From Gammaproteobacteria bacterium (GTDB lineage: Bacteria > Pseudomonadota > Gammaproteobacteria > Steroidobacterales > Steroidobacteraceae), in contig JANYLM010000146.1 of the NCBI GenBank assembly GCA_025357835.1, positions 22,195-86,194 on the forward strand: 64,000 bases of DNA, read 5' to 3'. Shown here piece by piece: positions 45,834 through 55,426 of the stretch. The position numbers were made by a program, and so were the translations under genes. Within the stretch, counting starts at the first letter, position 1. Each line of letters starts with the position of its first letter. The notes beneath the pieces were generated by a model that saw only the letters and a list, made by a program, of their open reading frames with translations, made no database searches and had not been told where the DNA came from.

Positions 45834-47812
45834 GGGTCGAGCGGCGCGAGTTCCACCAGAATCGCACCCGCCGCCACCCGCTCTGCCAGGCCGAAGGCAA
45901 CGCGCACCACCGATCCTGCGTAGGGCGCGGTCAACGTATGCTCCATTTTCATGGCCTCGACCGTCACCAGAGGCGTGCCGCGAGCGACCTGTTGCCCGGC
46001 CGAGACATGCACGGCGACCACGGTTCCCGGCAGCGGCGTGAGCAGCGAGCCTTCCTCCGCCCCGGCGCTGACCTGCAAGGCATGCTCGGTTCGCACCTGT
46101 CGTAACACCACCTGCCGCCCACCTCGGAACAGATGCAGTTCCTCATCGGCCTCGATGATGTTCAGGTGCTGTACCTGTCCGGCCAACTCCACATCCAGCG
46201 ATTGCGCACCGCGCGCCACAATGCGCAGCGCATAGTCCCGCCCGGCCAGGTGCGCCACATAGCCATGGCGTGCGGCGTCACCGTGCGGCGCGCACGATTC
46301 AATAGTTACCGAGCGGTCCGCAAACTTCCATACGCTTCTGGACGCCGCCCCCAGCCTCCAGCCGCGGCTGTCCGCCCACAGCGCATCGCCCTCGGTGTGG
46401 CGAGTCGCGCACCAAACTCCCGCCAGTACGGCGTCGAGGTCGCCGGCCGGCGCCTCGCCGAATGATAGGTGCTTGTGGCGCGCAGTGAGAAAGTTCGTGG
46501 CAACGGCGCCGCGGCGAAATACCTCGTCCGCCAGCACGCTGCCGAGCAGCGCCCGATTGCTGGTCACACCCACGATCTGAAGATCATTCAGCGCCCGGCG
46601 TAGGCGATCGGCGGCTGCTTCGCGCGACTCGCCCCAGGCGATGACCTTGCCGAGCATGGGATCGTAGAAAGTCGAGACTTCATCGCCGGCGTCGACACCG
46701 ATATCCAGCCGCACACCGGCAACAATCTCGGGCCAGTGTAGATGCGTAATGCGCCCTACGCTGGGCATGTATCCATGCTGCGGATCCTCGGCATACAGAC
46801 GCGCTTCCATAGCAGCGCCGTGCCGGACGATATCGCTCTGCGCCTTAGGGAGGCGCGCACCCTGTGCAATACGCAGTTGCCATTCCACCAGATCGATGCC
46901 CGTAATGAACTCCGTGACCGGGTGCTCCACCTGCAGGCGGGTGTTCATTTCCATGAAGTAGAAGTGCTGGGACTCGTCGACCAAGAACTCCACGGTGCCG
47001 GCCCCCACATAGCCCACCGACCGCGCCGACTGGATGGCGGCCTGCGCCATCGCCGCGCGCACTTCGTCGCGCAGACCCGGAGCCGGTGCTTCCTCGATGA
47101 TTTTTTGATGGCGGCGCTGCACCGAGCAGTCGCGATCGAACAAACTCACGATATCGCCGTGGGAGTCGGCGAATATTTGAACTTCCACATGACGTGCCTG
47201 TGGAAAATAACGCTCCAGCAGCAGCTTGTCGTCGCCGAACGCGGTGCGCGCCAGCCGCTGCGCCGATTCGACCGCCGCCGCGACCTCGGCGGCGGAGTTC
47301 ACGACCTGCATGCCCTTACCGCCGCCGCCCGCACTGGCCTTGATGATGAGCGGATAGCCGATGCGCTGAGCCTCCGCGGCGAGCCGCTGCGGCGACTGCT
47401 CCTCACCGTGGTAGCCAGGGGCCACGGGTACGCCCACGGCCTCCATGGCGGCTTTGGACGCACTCTTGGACCCCATGGCCTGGATGGCGGACGCGGGCGG
47501 TCCGACAAAGATTAAACCGGCGTCGACGCAGGCCTGCGCAAAAGCGGCGTTCTCCGAGAGAAATCCGTAGCCCGGATGCACCGCATCGGCGCCGACGCGC
47601 TTGGCCACGTCCAAGATTTTCGCGATGTCCAGATAGCTTTCCGCCGGCGGCGCCGCCCCTAGATAGTAAGCCTCGTCGGCGACACGGACATGGCGCGCTT
47701 GGGCATCGGCCTCGGAGTACACCGCAATACTGGTGATGCCGAGGCGGTGCGCCGTCCGCGCAATGCGGCACACGATTTCGCCGCGATTAGCGATCAGCAG
47801 TCGTCGGAGCAT
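45830..47812 (-). CDS. liuD: Methylcrotonyl-CoA carboxylase, biotin-carrying alpha subunit
   Basis: Biotin carboxylase plus biotin carrier in one chain, 660 aa; carboxylates 3-methylcrotonyl-CoA in leucine breakdown together with LiuB. Biotin carboxylase motifs: LLIANRGEIVCRIARTA, HPGYGFLSENAAFA, IKASAGGGGKGMQVV, FMEMNTRLQVEHPVTE. The biotinyl lysine is in VEAMKMEHTLTAPYAG near the C-terminus. ATG 47812 follows GAGG at six bases and gives the family start MLRRLLIANRG; a GTG at 47824 overlaps the liuB stop. Propionyl- or geranyl-CoA carboxylase is the alternative, but the liuA/liuB context favours leucine. Confidence 0.9.
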   Translation of the reverse strand: MLRRLLIANRGEIVCRIARTAHRLGITSIAVYSEADAQARHVRVADEAYYLGAAPPAESYLDIAKILDVAKRVGADAVHPGYGFLSENAAFAQACVDAGLIFVGPPASAIQAMGSKSASKAAMEAVGVPVAPGYHGEEQSPQRLAAEAQRIGYPLIIKASAGGGGKGMQVVNSAAEVAAAVESAQRLARTAFGDDKLLLERYFPQARHVEVQIFADSHGDIVSLFDRDCSVQRRHQKIIEEAPAPGLRDEVRAAMAQAAIQSARSVGYVGAGTVEFLVDESQHFYFMEMNTRLQVEHPVTEFITGIDLVEWQLRIAQGARLPKAQSDIVRHGAAMEARLYAEDPQHGYMPSVGRITHLHWPEIVAGVRLDIGVDAGDEVSTFYDPMLGKVIAWGESREAAADRLRRALNDLQIVGVTSNRALLGSVLADEVFRRGAVATNFLTARHKHLSFGEAPAGDLDAVLAGVWCATRHTEGDALWADSRGWRLGAASRSVWKFADRSVTIESCAPHGDAARHGYVAHLAGRDYALRIVARGAQSLDVELAGQVQHLNIIEADEELHLFRGGRQVVLRQVRTEHALQVSAGAEEGSLLTPLPGTVVAVHVSAGQQVARGTPLVTVEAMKMEHTLTAPYAGSVVRVAFGLAERVAAGAILVELAPLDP

Positions 47813-47820
47813 AGGCCGCC

Positions 47821-49479
47821 TCACATTCGAAACACGCCGAAGCGTGTCGGGGTCGATGCCTGGGCCCTGGTCAACGCCAGTGCCAACCCGAGGGCGCGGC
47901 GCGTGTCGAGCGGATCGATGACGCCATCGTCCCAGAGGCGCGCGGATGCATAATAGGGGTGCCCTTGGCGTTCGAATTGCTCGCGAATCGGCGCCTTGAT
48001 TTGCTCTTCCTCGGCATCGCTCAAGCTGCTTCCGGCACGTTCCAAGGCTTCGCGCTTGATAGTTGCTAAGACGCTGGCGGCTTGCTCACCGCCCATCACC
48101 GAGGTGCGCGCATTCGGCCATTGAAACAAGAACCGCGGACTATAGGCGCGGCCGCACATGGCGTAATTGCCGGCGCCGAAGCTGCCGCCGATGACCACGG
48201 TGTATTTCGGCACCGCGGCGCAGGCCACGGCCGTGACCAGCTTGGCGCCGTCCTTAGCGATGCCGCCCGCCTCCGCGGCCTGGCCCACCATGAAGCCGGC
48301 GATGTTTTGCAGAAACACTAGGGGTATCCCCTCACGGCAGCACAGCTCGATGAAGTGCGTGCCTTTCAAAGCGCTCTCGGAAAACAAGATGCCGTTATTG
48401 GCCAGAATTCCCACGGTCGTGCCGTGGATATCGGCGAAGCCGCAGACCAGGGTCGTGCCGTACAGCGCCTTGAATTCATCGAACCACGAGCGGTCAACCA
48501 GGCGCGCGATGAGTTCGCGCACGTCATAGGGCTTGCGCGAAGTTGGGGGGATGATGCCGTAGAGTTCCGCGGGATCGTACGCGGGAGCGGTACCGTTGGC
48601 GAAGATGCCGCTCACTGTCGCAGCCGCGCGCATGCCGATGCCGCCGCCTGTGCCGGCATCGGGTCGCATCTCGGTCGTGCGCAGCCGTGCCACCGCGCGG
48701 CGCGCGAAGGCCAGCGCATGCGTATCGTTTTCGGCGTAATAGTCGGTCACGCCGGAGCGCCGGCAATGCACATCGGCACCGCCCAAGGTCTCGGCATCGA
48801 TTTCTTCGCCGGTCGCCGCCCTCACCAGAGGCGGCCCGCCGAGAAACACCCTACCCTGATTGCGCACGATGACGGCGTGGTCGGACATGGCCGGCACATA
48901 GGCGCCGCCGGCCGTGCATGAGCCATGCACCACGGCGATCTGCGCGACGCCCTGGGCCGAAAGCCGGGCCTGATTGAAAAATATGCGGCCGAAATGCTCG
49001 CGGTCGGGAAATACTTCGTCCTGCCTCGGCAGAAATGCACCTCCGCTTTCGACCAGGTATATGCACGGCAGTGCGTTCTCGCCGGCGATCTCCTGCGCCC
49101 GCAAATGCTTCTTCACGGTGAGCGGATAGTAAGTGCCTCCCTTCACCGTGGGATCGTTCGCCACCACCATGCATTCGCGGCCCGAGACTCGGCCGATGCC
49201 GGTAATGAGGCCGGCACCGGGCAAATCCTCGCCATACACGGCGTGACCCGCCAATGCGGACAGTTCCAGGAACGGCGAACCCGGATCGAGCAATACCGAG
49301 ATCCGCTCTCGCGCCAGCAGCTTGCCCGACTTGGTGTGCTTGGCGCGGGCCGCCGCGCTGCCGCCGACGGCACTGCGCTGCAGCGTGGCTCGCAAATCAT
49401 CGACGGCCCGCTGCATTGCGGCGCGGTTATCGGCGAATTCGCCGCAGCGGGTGTCGATCTTCGAGACGATCTGGGCCAT
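47821..49479 (-). CDS. liuB: Methylcrotonyl-CoA carboxylase, carboxyltransferase beta subunit
   Basis: 552-aa carboxyltransferase that transfers CO2 from LiuD biotin to 3-methylcrotonyl-CoA. Typical motifs: [15 protein letters not shown], the N-lobe [15 protein letters not shown] [20 protein letters not shown], and the acyl-CoA pocket [17 protein letters not shown]. The C-lobe has [16 protein letters not shown] and [21 protein letters not shown] 49479 ([15 protein letters not shown]) matches the family start; an in-frame extension further upstream is not expected. The next gene, liuD, overlaps or abuts the stop. liuA is divergent with 89 bases between starts. Confidence 0.92.
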   Translation of the reverse strand: MAQIVSKIDTRCGEFADNRAAMQRAVDDLRATLQRSAVGGSAAARAKHTKSGKLLARERISVLLDPGSPFLELSALAGHAVYGEDLPGAGLITGIGRVSGRECMVVANDPTVKGGTYYPLTVKKHLRAQEIAGENALPCIYLVESGGAFLPRQDEVFPDREHFGRIFFNQARLSAQGVAQIAVVHGSCTAGGAYVPAMSDHAVIVRNQGRVFLGGPPLVRAATGEEIDAETLGGADVHCRRSGVTDYYAENDTHALAFARRAVARLRTTEMRPDAGTGGGIGMRAAATVSGIFANGTAPAYDPAELYGIIPPTSRKPYDVRELIARLVDRSWFDEFKALYGTTLVCGFADIHGTTVGILANNGILFSESALKGTHFIELCCREGIPLVFLQNIAGFMVGQAAEAGGIAKDGAKLVTAVACAAVPKYTVVIGGSFGAGNYAMCGRAYSPRFLFQWPNARTSVMGGEQAASVLATIKREALERAGSSLSDAEEEQIKAPIREQFERQGHPYYASARLWDDGVIDPLDTRRALGLALALTRAQASTPTRFGVFRM

Positions 49480-49568
49480 TGGCTTTGTTGCCTCAAGAGT
49501 GGCAAAATTGTCCAACAGTCCGATTATCCAACGATTTGGGGCCCGATGACAATGGGGGTTCGGTGACA

Positions 49569-50738
49569 ATGGCCAATTCCGCATACCGCGAGTTCAATTT
49601 CGGGCTCGGCGAAGTCATCGACGCCGTGCGCGAGCAAGTCCAGCGCTTCGCGCGGGAGCGCATCGCTCCGCGCGCCAATGAGATCGATCGCAGCAATGAA
49701 TTCCCGCGGGATTTGTGGCGTGAATTCGGCGAACTAGGCTTGTTGGGAATGACGGTGAGCCCGGATTACGGCGGCGCCGGGCTCGGCTACCTGGCGCACA
49801 CGGTCGCGATGGAAGAAATCTCGCGCGCCTCGGCCGCCGTGGGGCTGAGCTATGGGGCGCATTCGAATTTATGTGTAAACCAGCTGGCGCTCAATGCCAG
49901 CGAAGCCCAGAAGCAGAAGTACCTGCCCAAGCTCATCAGCGGCGAACATGTGGGCTCGCTCGCCATGTCCGAGCCCGGTGCCGGGTCCGACGTCGTATCC
50001 ATGCAGCTAAAGGCGACCAAGCACGGCGATCGGTATGTGCTCGACGGCCGCAAGATGTGGATTACCAACGGCCCCGAGGCCGATGTCTTAGTGGTATACG
50101 CCAAGACTATTCCCAGCGGCGGCGCGCGCGACATCAGCGCCTTCATCATCGAGAAGAATTTCAAGGGTTTCACGCCGGCGCAAAAACTGGACAAGCTCGG
50201 CATGCGCGGCTCCAGCACCAGTGAATTGGTGTTCGACGGCTGCGAAGTGCCTGCCGAAAATCTTATGGGCAAGGAGAATCAGGGCGTCAAAGTCTTGATG
50301 CGCGGCTTGGATTACGAGCGCGTCGTGCTGTCGGGCGGCCCGCTCGGCATTATGGCCGCCGCCCTCGATGTGGCGGTGCCCTATGTGCGCGAACGGCGGC
50401 AATTCGGGCAGGCCATCGGCACCTTCGAACTCGTGCAGGGCAAGCTCGCCGACATGTACGCCTCGCTCAATGCCTGCCGCAGCTATGCCTACATGGTTGC
50501 GGGGGCCTGCGATCGCGCCGACTCGACACGCAAGGATGCTGCCGCCTGCATTTTGTTCTGTGCCGAGGCGGCGACCCAGGCAGCCCTGGATGCCATCCAA
50601 CTCCTGGGCGGCAACGGCTACATCAATGACTATCCGACGGGTCGTCTGCTGCGCGACGCAAAGCTGTATGAAATCGGCGCCGGAACCTCGGAGATCCGCC
50701 GCATGCTCATCGGCCGCGAGCTGTTCGGGGAGGGCTAG
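49569..50738 (+). CDS. liuA: Isovaleryl-CoA dehydrogenase
   Basis: 389-aa FAD acyl-CoA dehydrogenase oxidising isovaleryl-CoA to 3-methylcrotonyl-CoA, the step before Liu[19 protein letters not shown] is the flavin/substrate signature. The catalytic Glu is at the IVD-specific position in [16 protein letters not shown], distinguishing it from short/medium-chain enzymes with C-terminal Glu. The ending [20 protein letters not shown] is also IVD-like. ATG 49569 lies in a GTGACAATG context; the longer upstream frame runs antisense to liuB. The stop overlaps the GTG start of the GntR gene by one base. Confidence 0.93.
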   Translation: MANSAYREFNFGLGEVIDAVREQVQRFARERIAPRANEIDRSNEFPRDLWREFGELGLLGMTVSPDYGGAGLGYLAHTVAMEEISRASAAVGLSYGAHSNLCVNQLALNASEAQKQKYLPKLISGEHVGSLAMSEPGAGSDVVSMQLKATKHGDRYVLDGRKMWITNGPEADVLVVYAKTIPSGGARDISAFIIEKNFKGFTPAQKLDKLGMRGSSTSELVFDGCEVPAENLMGKENQGVKVLMRGLDYERVVLSGGPLGIMAAALDVAVPYVRERRQFGQAIGTFELVQGKLADMYASLNACRSYAYMVAGACDRADSTRKDAAACILFCAEAATQAALDAIQLLGGNGYINDYPTGRLLRDAKLYEIGAGTSEIRRMLIGRELFGEG

Positions 50739-51463
50739 TGACCGATCTGTTCGTGCCGCTGGATGATCATCCGGCCTATCGCCAAATCGCGAATGTCATC
50801 GAGGAGCGCATCGTCGGCCGCTCCTTGCGCACCGGCGATGCACTGCCCTCCGAAACGGATCTGGCCCGGCAGTTCGGCGTCAATCGCTCAACCATTCGCG
50901 AGGCTATTCGCGAGTTGGAGACGCATGGTTTATTGGGTCGAGCGCGCGGCGAGAAGCGGCTGCGGGTCACGCGGCCGGAGCCTCGGCGCGTCAGCTCGAG
51001 CGTGAGCCGCGCCCTGGCGCTGCACGATGTAACCTTCCTCGAGCTGTGGGAAGCGATGATGGCGATCGAACCGGTGGCCGCGCAGTACGCAGCTGCGCGG
51101 CGCACCGCCGCGCAGCTGCAAGCCCTGCTGCGCGCCGCCGCGCGCTTCAGGCGCGAAGTCGCCGATACCACGGCTGCCGTATCCGCCGTGGTGGAATTTT
51201 TCACCGCCGTCGCCGCGGCCAGCGGCAATCAGGTACTGGCGCTGTCGCAGGCGCCACTCAATCTATTGCTGGCCCCGGCACTGACCCGCATGATCGATCG
51301 CGTGCCGCAGGCCCGCGCACGCATCCACGAAGCACAGGACAACATCACCGAGGCCATCAAACTCAGGCGCAGCGAACAGGCACGCACGTGGATGGAGAAG
51401 CACATTCGAGATTTCAAGCGGGGCCACGAGCTCGAATTGACGGCGTCACTTACCGAAATCTAA
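50738..51463 (+). CDS. GntR-family transcriptional regulator (FadR/FCD type)
   Basis: 241 aa from a GTG that shares one base with the liuA stop. The winged helix at about residues 12-78 reads DHPAYRQIANVIEERIVG, then LPSETDLARQFGVNRSTIRE and ELETHGLLGRARGEKRL. The C-terminal effector domain (about 95-235) is all-helical FCD-like, with DVTFLELWEAMMAIEPVAA and a conserved-looking HEAQDNITEAI. Translational coupling to liuA suggests it senses a leucine-pathway acyl-CoA or keto acid and controls the divergent liu genes, which is inference. Its stop overlaps that of a convergent Uma2 gene. Confidence 0.85.
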   Translation: MTDLFVPLDDHPAYRQIANVIEERIVGRSLRTGDALPSETDLARQFGVNRSTIREAIRELETHGLLGRARGEKRLRVTRPEPRRVSSSVSRALALHDVTFLELWEAMMAIEPVAAQYAAARRTAAQLQALLRAAARFRREVADTTAAVSAVVEFFTAVAAASGNQVLALSQAPLNLLLAPALTRMIDRVPQARARIHEAQDNITEAIKLRRSEQARTWMEKHIRDFKRGHELELTASLTEI

Positions 51464-52026
51464 CCGAATATTTCCCCGACAAGGATCTTGATATCCGGAA
51501 ACGCCTGCGGTGTCACCGTGTCGGCTGCCGTGAACTCGTCTTTGCGACTGTAGCCCTTGACCGCGGGCTCGCGGTACGTCAGGAGCCGCTTGCCCTCAAC
51601 ATCGACTACCCAGTACTCGGAGACGCCGTACCGAGCGTAGAGATTCAATTTGACGCTTTGATCGAATGATAAGGGGCTGTCGGACACCTCGATGAGCAAC
51701 AAGACATCCGCGGCTTCGGCGATTTTATCGATGTAGAAATCCGCGCGCCGCTTCAAGAGCATGAGATCGGGCTGTGGCTCCGAGAACTCGCCTAAATTAA
51801 CCGGCCCGCCACCGACGATGGTGGCCGAACGCGATGCCGCCAATACGAATAACTCGTTAAGCCTCGACGTTATGCCCGAATGCCTTGTTCCCATCGGCGC
51901 CATATCGAGCATTTCGCCTTCAATCAATTCAACGCGATCGTATTTGGTCAACACACCGGTGGCCACCATCTTTTGGTAGCGATCTGTGGAGATTCGCGTT
52001 CGCGTCGGTGTGAATGCGGTGCTCAT
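51460..52026 (-). CDS. Uma2-family (DUF820) putative endonuclease
   Basis: 188 aa. The restriction-endonuclease-like fold is marked by YDRVELIEGEMLDMAPMG, then FSEPQPDLMLLK and the PD-(D/E)xK-like LLLIEVSDS, with the C-terminal KLNLYARYGVSEYWVVDVE. Uma2 proteins are widespread, often in many copies in cyanobacteria and actinobacteria, and their target is unknown. ATG 52026. The stop overlaps the GntR stop (CTAA). No transposase or restriction partner is adjacent, so an anti-mobile-element role cannot be claimed. Confidence 0.87.
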   Translation of the reverse strand: MSTAFTPTRTRISTDRYQKMVATGVLTKYDRVELIEGEMLDMAPMGTRHSGITSRLNELFVLAASRSATIVGGGPVNLGEFSEPQPDLMLLKRRADFYIDKIAEAADVLLLIEVSDSPLSFDQSVKLNLYARYGVSEYWVVDVEGKRLLTYREPAVKGYSRKDEFTAADTVTPQAFPDIKILVGEIFG

Positions 52027-52046
52027 GGTGCTCGCCCTAAGTCTAC

Positions 52047-52445
52047 CTAGAGAATCTGCTCTCGCAGAGTGTCGGAACCCATCGGATCATGCAAATTGGT
52101 GCTGAATGACACCAGCACCATCATCGAATCGCCGGTATTGCGAAACGCGTGCACCACCCCGGGCGGTATGGTGAGGCGCCAGGTCTCCCCTGCCGGCACC
52201 TCGAGATCGCGGATCACGCCGGCCTCCTTGAGGCGGATCAGGCAGGGTCCCACCACGCTGGTGGTTTCCACGGCCGTGCGATGCACATGATTGCCGCGTA
52301 CTTCATTGGGCTGTGTGAGCACCACATGCACGTTCTTCTGACCCGCGAGTTCCGCATCGGTCAGAGGTTCGAACAAACAGCCGCGCGCATCGCGATGGGT
52401 CTTCACGGATTGCACGGCGACCTGGGTCACATTCGGCGTATACAT
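52047..52445 (-). CDS. Cupin-fold protein, WxcM/FdtA-like
   Basis: 132-aa cupin; residues VRGNHVHRTAVETTSVV carry the HxH metal or substrate motif and IPPGVVHAFRNTG the second cupin motif. The sequence is closest in pattern to sugar-nucleotide isomerase cupins (FdtA/WxcM-like), yet no sugar-nucleotide genes are nearby, so the substrate is open. ATG 52445 is used; a TTG two codons earlier is unlikely. A perfect TATAAT on the minus strand (52458-52453) lies 7 bases upstream of the ATG, so the message may be leaderless. Confidence 0.82.
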   Translation of the reverse strand: MYTPNVTQVAVQSVKTHRDARGCLFEPLTDAELAGQKNVHVVLTQPNEVRGNHVHRTAVETTSVVGPCLIRLKEAGVIRDLEVPAGETWRLTIPPGVVHAFRNTGDSMMVLVSFSTNLHDPMGSDTLREQIL

Positions 52446-52452
52446 GCCCAAG

Positions 52453-52458
52453 ATTATA
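52453..52458 (-). promoter_or_regulatory. -10 box directly upstream of the cupin gene
   Basis: On the minus strand TATAAT ends 7 bases before ATG 52445, as at mnmA. Transcription would begin about at the start codon, leaving no room for a Shine-Dalgarno sequence. The -35 region is weak by eye. Confidence 0.4.
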
Positions 52459-52503
52459 GCTTAGTGAACTCGAATTGCCCGGCGGTTCAGGCCCGAAAGG
52501 TAC

Positions 52504-52556
52504 GGGTACGCACGGGGCGACCACTAAATCCGTCAGTGGTCGCCCCGTGCGTACCC
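52504..52556. repeat. Palindromic dispersed element, copy 2
   Basis: A perfect 22-bp inverted repeat (52504-52525 and 52535-52556) around the 9-base loop AAATCCGTC. The arm contains GCACGGGGCGACCACT. Compared with copy 1 (7754-7810), the pair A-T in the arm (GTACACACGG) is changed to G-C (GTACGCACGG) with the compensating change on the other side, and the loop differs by one base. It lies between the cupin gene and the subtilase gene; the 181-base gap holds nothing else recognisable. Confidence 0.85.
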
Positions 52557-52626
52557 ACACCTCTCTCGGTACTTTCCGAGACGAGCTAAACGGAGTTAGT
52601 AGCCGAATGCCATGCGAGTGAACTCG

Positions 52627-55188
52627 TTATTGCGGGGGCCGTCGGACATGGCGCCGGCCCGCGAGCACTACGCCGACCACGAACATCATGTCCAGCCAGT
52701 CCAGGGCACCGCCACCGCCGCCGCTCTTGCTCGGAGCGGTAACGGTCAGCGAGGCCGAGGCGGCACTGGCTGACTTGCCGCCCGCTGGTCCCGTCGCCAG
52801 AGCGTTCGCGGCTATGGCGTCGGTGTAACTGCCCGCCGTCGTACTTTTTACGCTTAAGGTTATGGAGCAGCTACCGTTCGAGGGAATATTGGCGCCGGTC
52901 AGGGTCACCGCACCCGCGGAGCTGGTCAGTGTTTCAGACGCTCCGCCGCAGGTGGTCGTCGGCGCCGGTGAAGTCTGGACGCTTAGGCCAGCGGGCACCG
53001 TCTCCGTGAAGTTCGACTGAGTCAACGCGAAGCCATTTGTGTTGTTGAAAGTAATCGTGAGCGTCGAGGCAACATTCACGCCGACGCTGGTGGGAGAAAA
53101 TGCTTCGGTAATCGTGGGTGGCACCGGCGTAATCGTCCGGGGCGTCGGACACGCGGATGCCGCCGTGCCTGCGGATGACGGGGCGTTCACGGTCGCCACG
53201 CCAGACGTGAATGACACGGTACCCGTATCCACGTGGCCGGCGGAATCTGTCACGGTCAGCGTCAAGGTGCCAGCGCTGCCGGAGGGCGCGACGGTCACCT
53301 GGGCCGCATTGTTGGGTCCCTGAATAGTTACACCGGGGCCCGTCGTCCATGCGTAGTTCTTAATCGTCACCGTCGGAATGCACGCGGCCACACTGTGGCT
53401 GGCATCAAAGGTTGTGTTGCTGACGACGGTCGTGATGACGGCAATCGGATTTAGCGCTGCGTTGACGGCGCTCAGAGCGTTGACCATACCGGCGCCGCAC
53501 TGGCCCGTAACGCAGGCGCACTCGCCTGTCGTCGTGGCGGCCGGGCAGACCGGCAGACCTGTGGTATTCGGCGGAAAAGGACTGGCGCTCGCTTCAATGC
53601 GCGTGATCAGCTGTGCGGGAGTCAAATTGGCATTGACCGCGCGCATCAGCGCAGCGATACCCGACACGATGGGTGCCGAGAAGCTCGTGCCGAGATTGGG
53701 GTTGATCTGATCCGTGTAGCTGTTGCTAGCCGGGAACGTCAGACCCGTGTTGTAAGTCGTGTCGATGGATCGATAGCAGCCACCGGATGAAACCACGCAA
53801 TTGCCGGCGGGCGCGGCAATCCCCGCTGCGGCGCCGAAACTGCTATAGCCTACTTTTGTACCAACGTTCCTCAAGCCCACCACTGCGATTATGCCGGGTA
53901 CAACGGCGCCACAATTAGCAGGTAACTCCACAGGCCCATTGGCGTTGCCCGCGGAAATGACAACCAGCACTCCCATACTGGTCACCGTAGTTAGGGCGCT
54001 CTTATAAGCCGCACCATTGGAGCCCGCGCAACTGTCGGTCCCGCCGCCCAAGCTAAGATTGATGATATCGGCGGGATACGGGTTGGCGGGGACCGGTTTG
54101 CCGGACGGGTCAGTCACCGTCATGCCCGCCGCCCACTCAATGCCCGCAATGATGTCCGAATCGTAGCCGCCGCATTTGCCAAGCGCACGCACCGGCAATA
54201 GATAGGGGTTCCAAGTCATTCCGGCGATGCCGATGCCGTTGTTGGTGAGGGCGCCCAAAACGCCCATGACCCGAGTTCCGTGCCACGAGCTGTCCGTTGG
54301 GCCATTGTTGTTTTGCGGGTCTGCGCAATCAGTCGGGGGGAACAGGGGATTCTTAAGATCGTCACTGCTGACCCAATCGCCTGGGTCCGACGGGTCGGGA
54401 TCCCAGCCATCGCCATCGTTGGCGATGAGAAAAGTGCCGAGCGCGCTGTAGGGAGTCGTCCGGCTGTAATCTTGGTCGACAAAATCGTACCCTGGAAGCA
54501 GCCGCCCGCCGAAGCCTGCGCGCAGAAGATCGGGATGATCAAATCGCACGCCGGTATCGACATCGGCGATGATAGTTCCGGTGCTGCCCGTGGTAATCGA
54601 CCAAGCGGATACCGCATCGGTGGCCGACAAATCCATGGTTGAAGTGCCACCCAGGATGACGGGCGCCGAGCTGGGTGTCTGCATGTACCACTGACCGGTG
54701 GCGCCCGGAGTCGAATTGGGCGTTGCGAACAACGGATCGTCGGGAAGCATCGCATGCGGATAACGACGCTGATCGACAACGGCAAATTCGACTGCCGGGT
54801 CCGCCCTCAACTTTTTGAGCGCTACATTGACATCGCCTCCATAGAGCGCCTTTCCCAAGAACACCACATGCATGCTCGGGGTTATCTGCCGCGACCTTGC
54901 CATCGCCAATCCGGCCCGCTGGGCGAGGCCGGCGACGTCTGCGTCGGACGTATTGGCCTGGACGAATTGGATGCTTTGAGCCTGCGTGCGGTGCTTGATC
55001 GCTTGGACTACAGAGTTGCTGTCTGTCGCCCGAAAGCCCACCACCAGCCGACCGGCTTCCGGTCCTATCTGGACAGAATGCGTGCGCACGGTGTTCCATT
55101 CAGGGACCGCCGCGTGAGCGAGCCCAACCGTCACGCTGGCGACGCCGCAAACGGCAAGCACCCGCAACAATCTTCCGGTACCCGGCAT
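52627..55188 (-). CDS. Secreted subtilisin-like (S8) protease with GlyGly-CTERM-like tail
   Basis: 853 aa from ATG 55188, which follows GGAG at five bases; an in-frame GTG two codons earlier is less likely. Signal peptide RLLRVLAVCGVASVTVGLAHA. An inhibitor-like propeptide spans about residues 30-145. Catalytic triad: D211 (IIADVDTGVRFDHPD), H303 (SSWHGTRVMG) and S502 (GTSFSAPIVSG). A PKD-like and a bacterial surface beta-sandwich follow (roughly 590-820). The tail is Ser/Gly-rich (KSGGGGGALDWLD), then a hydrophobic stretch MMFVVGVVLAG and a basic end RRHVRRPPQ, the layout of a rhombosortase GlyGly-CTERM signal. No rhombosortase is in the window. Confidence 0.88.
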   Translation of the reverse strand: MPGTGRLLRVLAVCGVASVTVGLAHAAVPEWNTVRTHSVQIGPEAGRLVVGFRATDSNSVVQAIKHRTQAQSIQFVQANTSDADVAGLAQRAGLAMARSRQITPSMHVVFLGKALYGGDVNVALKKLRADPAVEFAVVDQRRYPHAMLPDDPLFATPNSTPGATGQWYMQTPSSAPVILGGTSTMDLSATDAVSAWSITTGSTGTIIADVDTGVRFDHPDLLRAGFGGRLLPGYDFVDQDYSRTTPYSALGTFLIANDGDGWDPDPSDPGDWVSSDDLKNPLFPPTDCADPQNNNGPTDSSWHGTRVMGVLGALTNNGIGIAGMTWNPYLLPVRALGKCGGYDSDIIAGIEWAAGMTVTDPSGKPVPANPYPADIINLSLGGGTDSCAGSNGAAYKSALTTVTSMGVLVVISAGNANGPVELPANCGAVVPGIIAVVGLRNVGTKVGYSSFGAAAGIAAPAGNCVVSSGGCYRSIDTTYNTGLTFPASNSYTDQINPNLGTSFSAPIVSGIAALMRAVNANLTPAQLITRIEASASPFPPNTTGLPVCPAATTTGECACVTGQCGAGMVNALSAVNAALNPIAVITTVVSNTTFDASHSVAACIPTVTIKNYAWTTGPGVTIQGPNNAAQVTVAPSGSAGTLTLTVTDSAGHVDTGTVSFTSGVATVNAPSSAGTAASACPTPRTITPVPPTITEAFSPTSVGVNVASTLTITFNNTNGFALTQSNFTETVPAGLSVQTSPAPTTTCGGASETLTSSAGAVTLTGANIPSNGSCSITLSVKSTTAGSYTDAIAANALATGPAGGKSASAASASLTVTAPSKSGGGGGALDWLDMMFVVGVVLAGRRHVRRPPQ

Positions 55189-55426
55189 AAACACTCCAAA
55201 CCTATGTATTGGGGAGGATCAGCACGTAAACCCTGCGAATCCAGGTGAGAAGACTAACAATTCTACGCCGCCAGAATGCGAACCACGACCGCAAAACGCG
55301 CGGGAACTCTAGGATATACGGCCTGTCAGAAGCAGGCGTCGGCGGCCGGCGACAGAGATCTGCGCCCCACCCGGCCAACGGGTAGAATAGACGGCTGAAA
55401 TTTATGAATAATCGAGGGGCAGCTCA

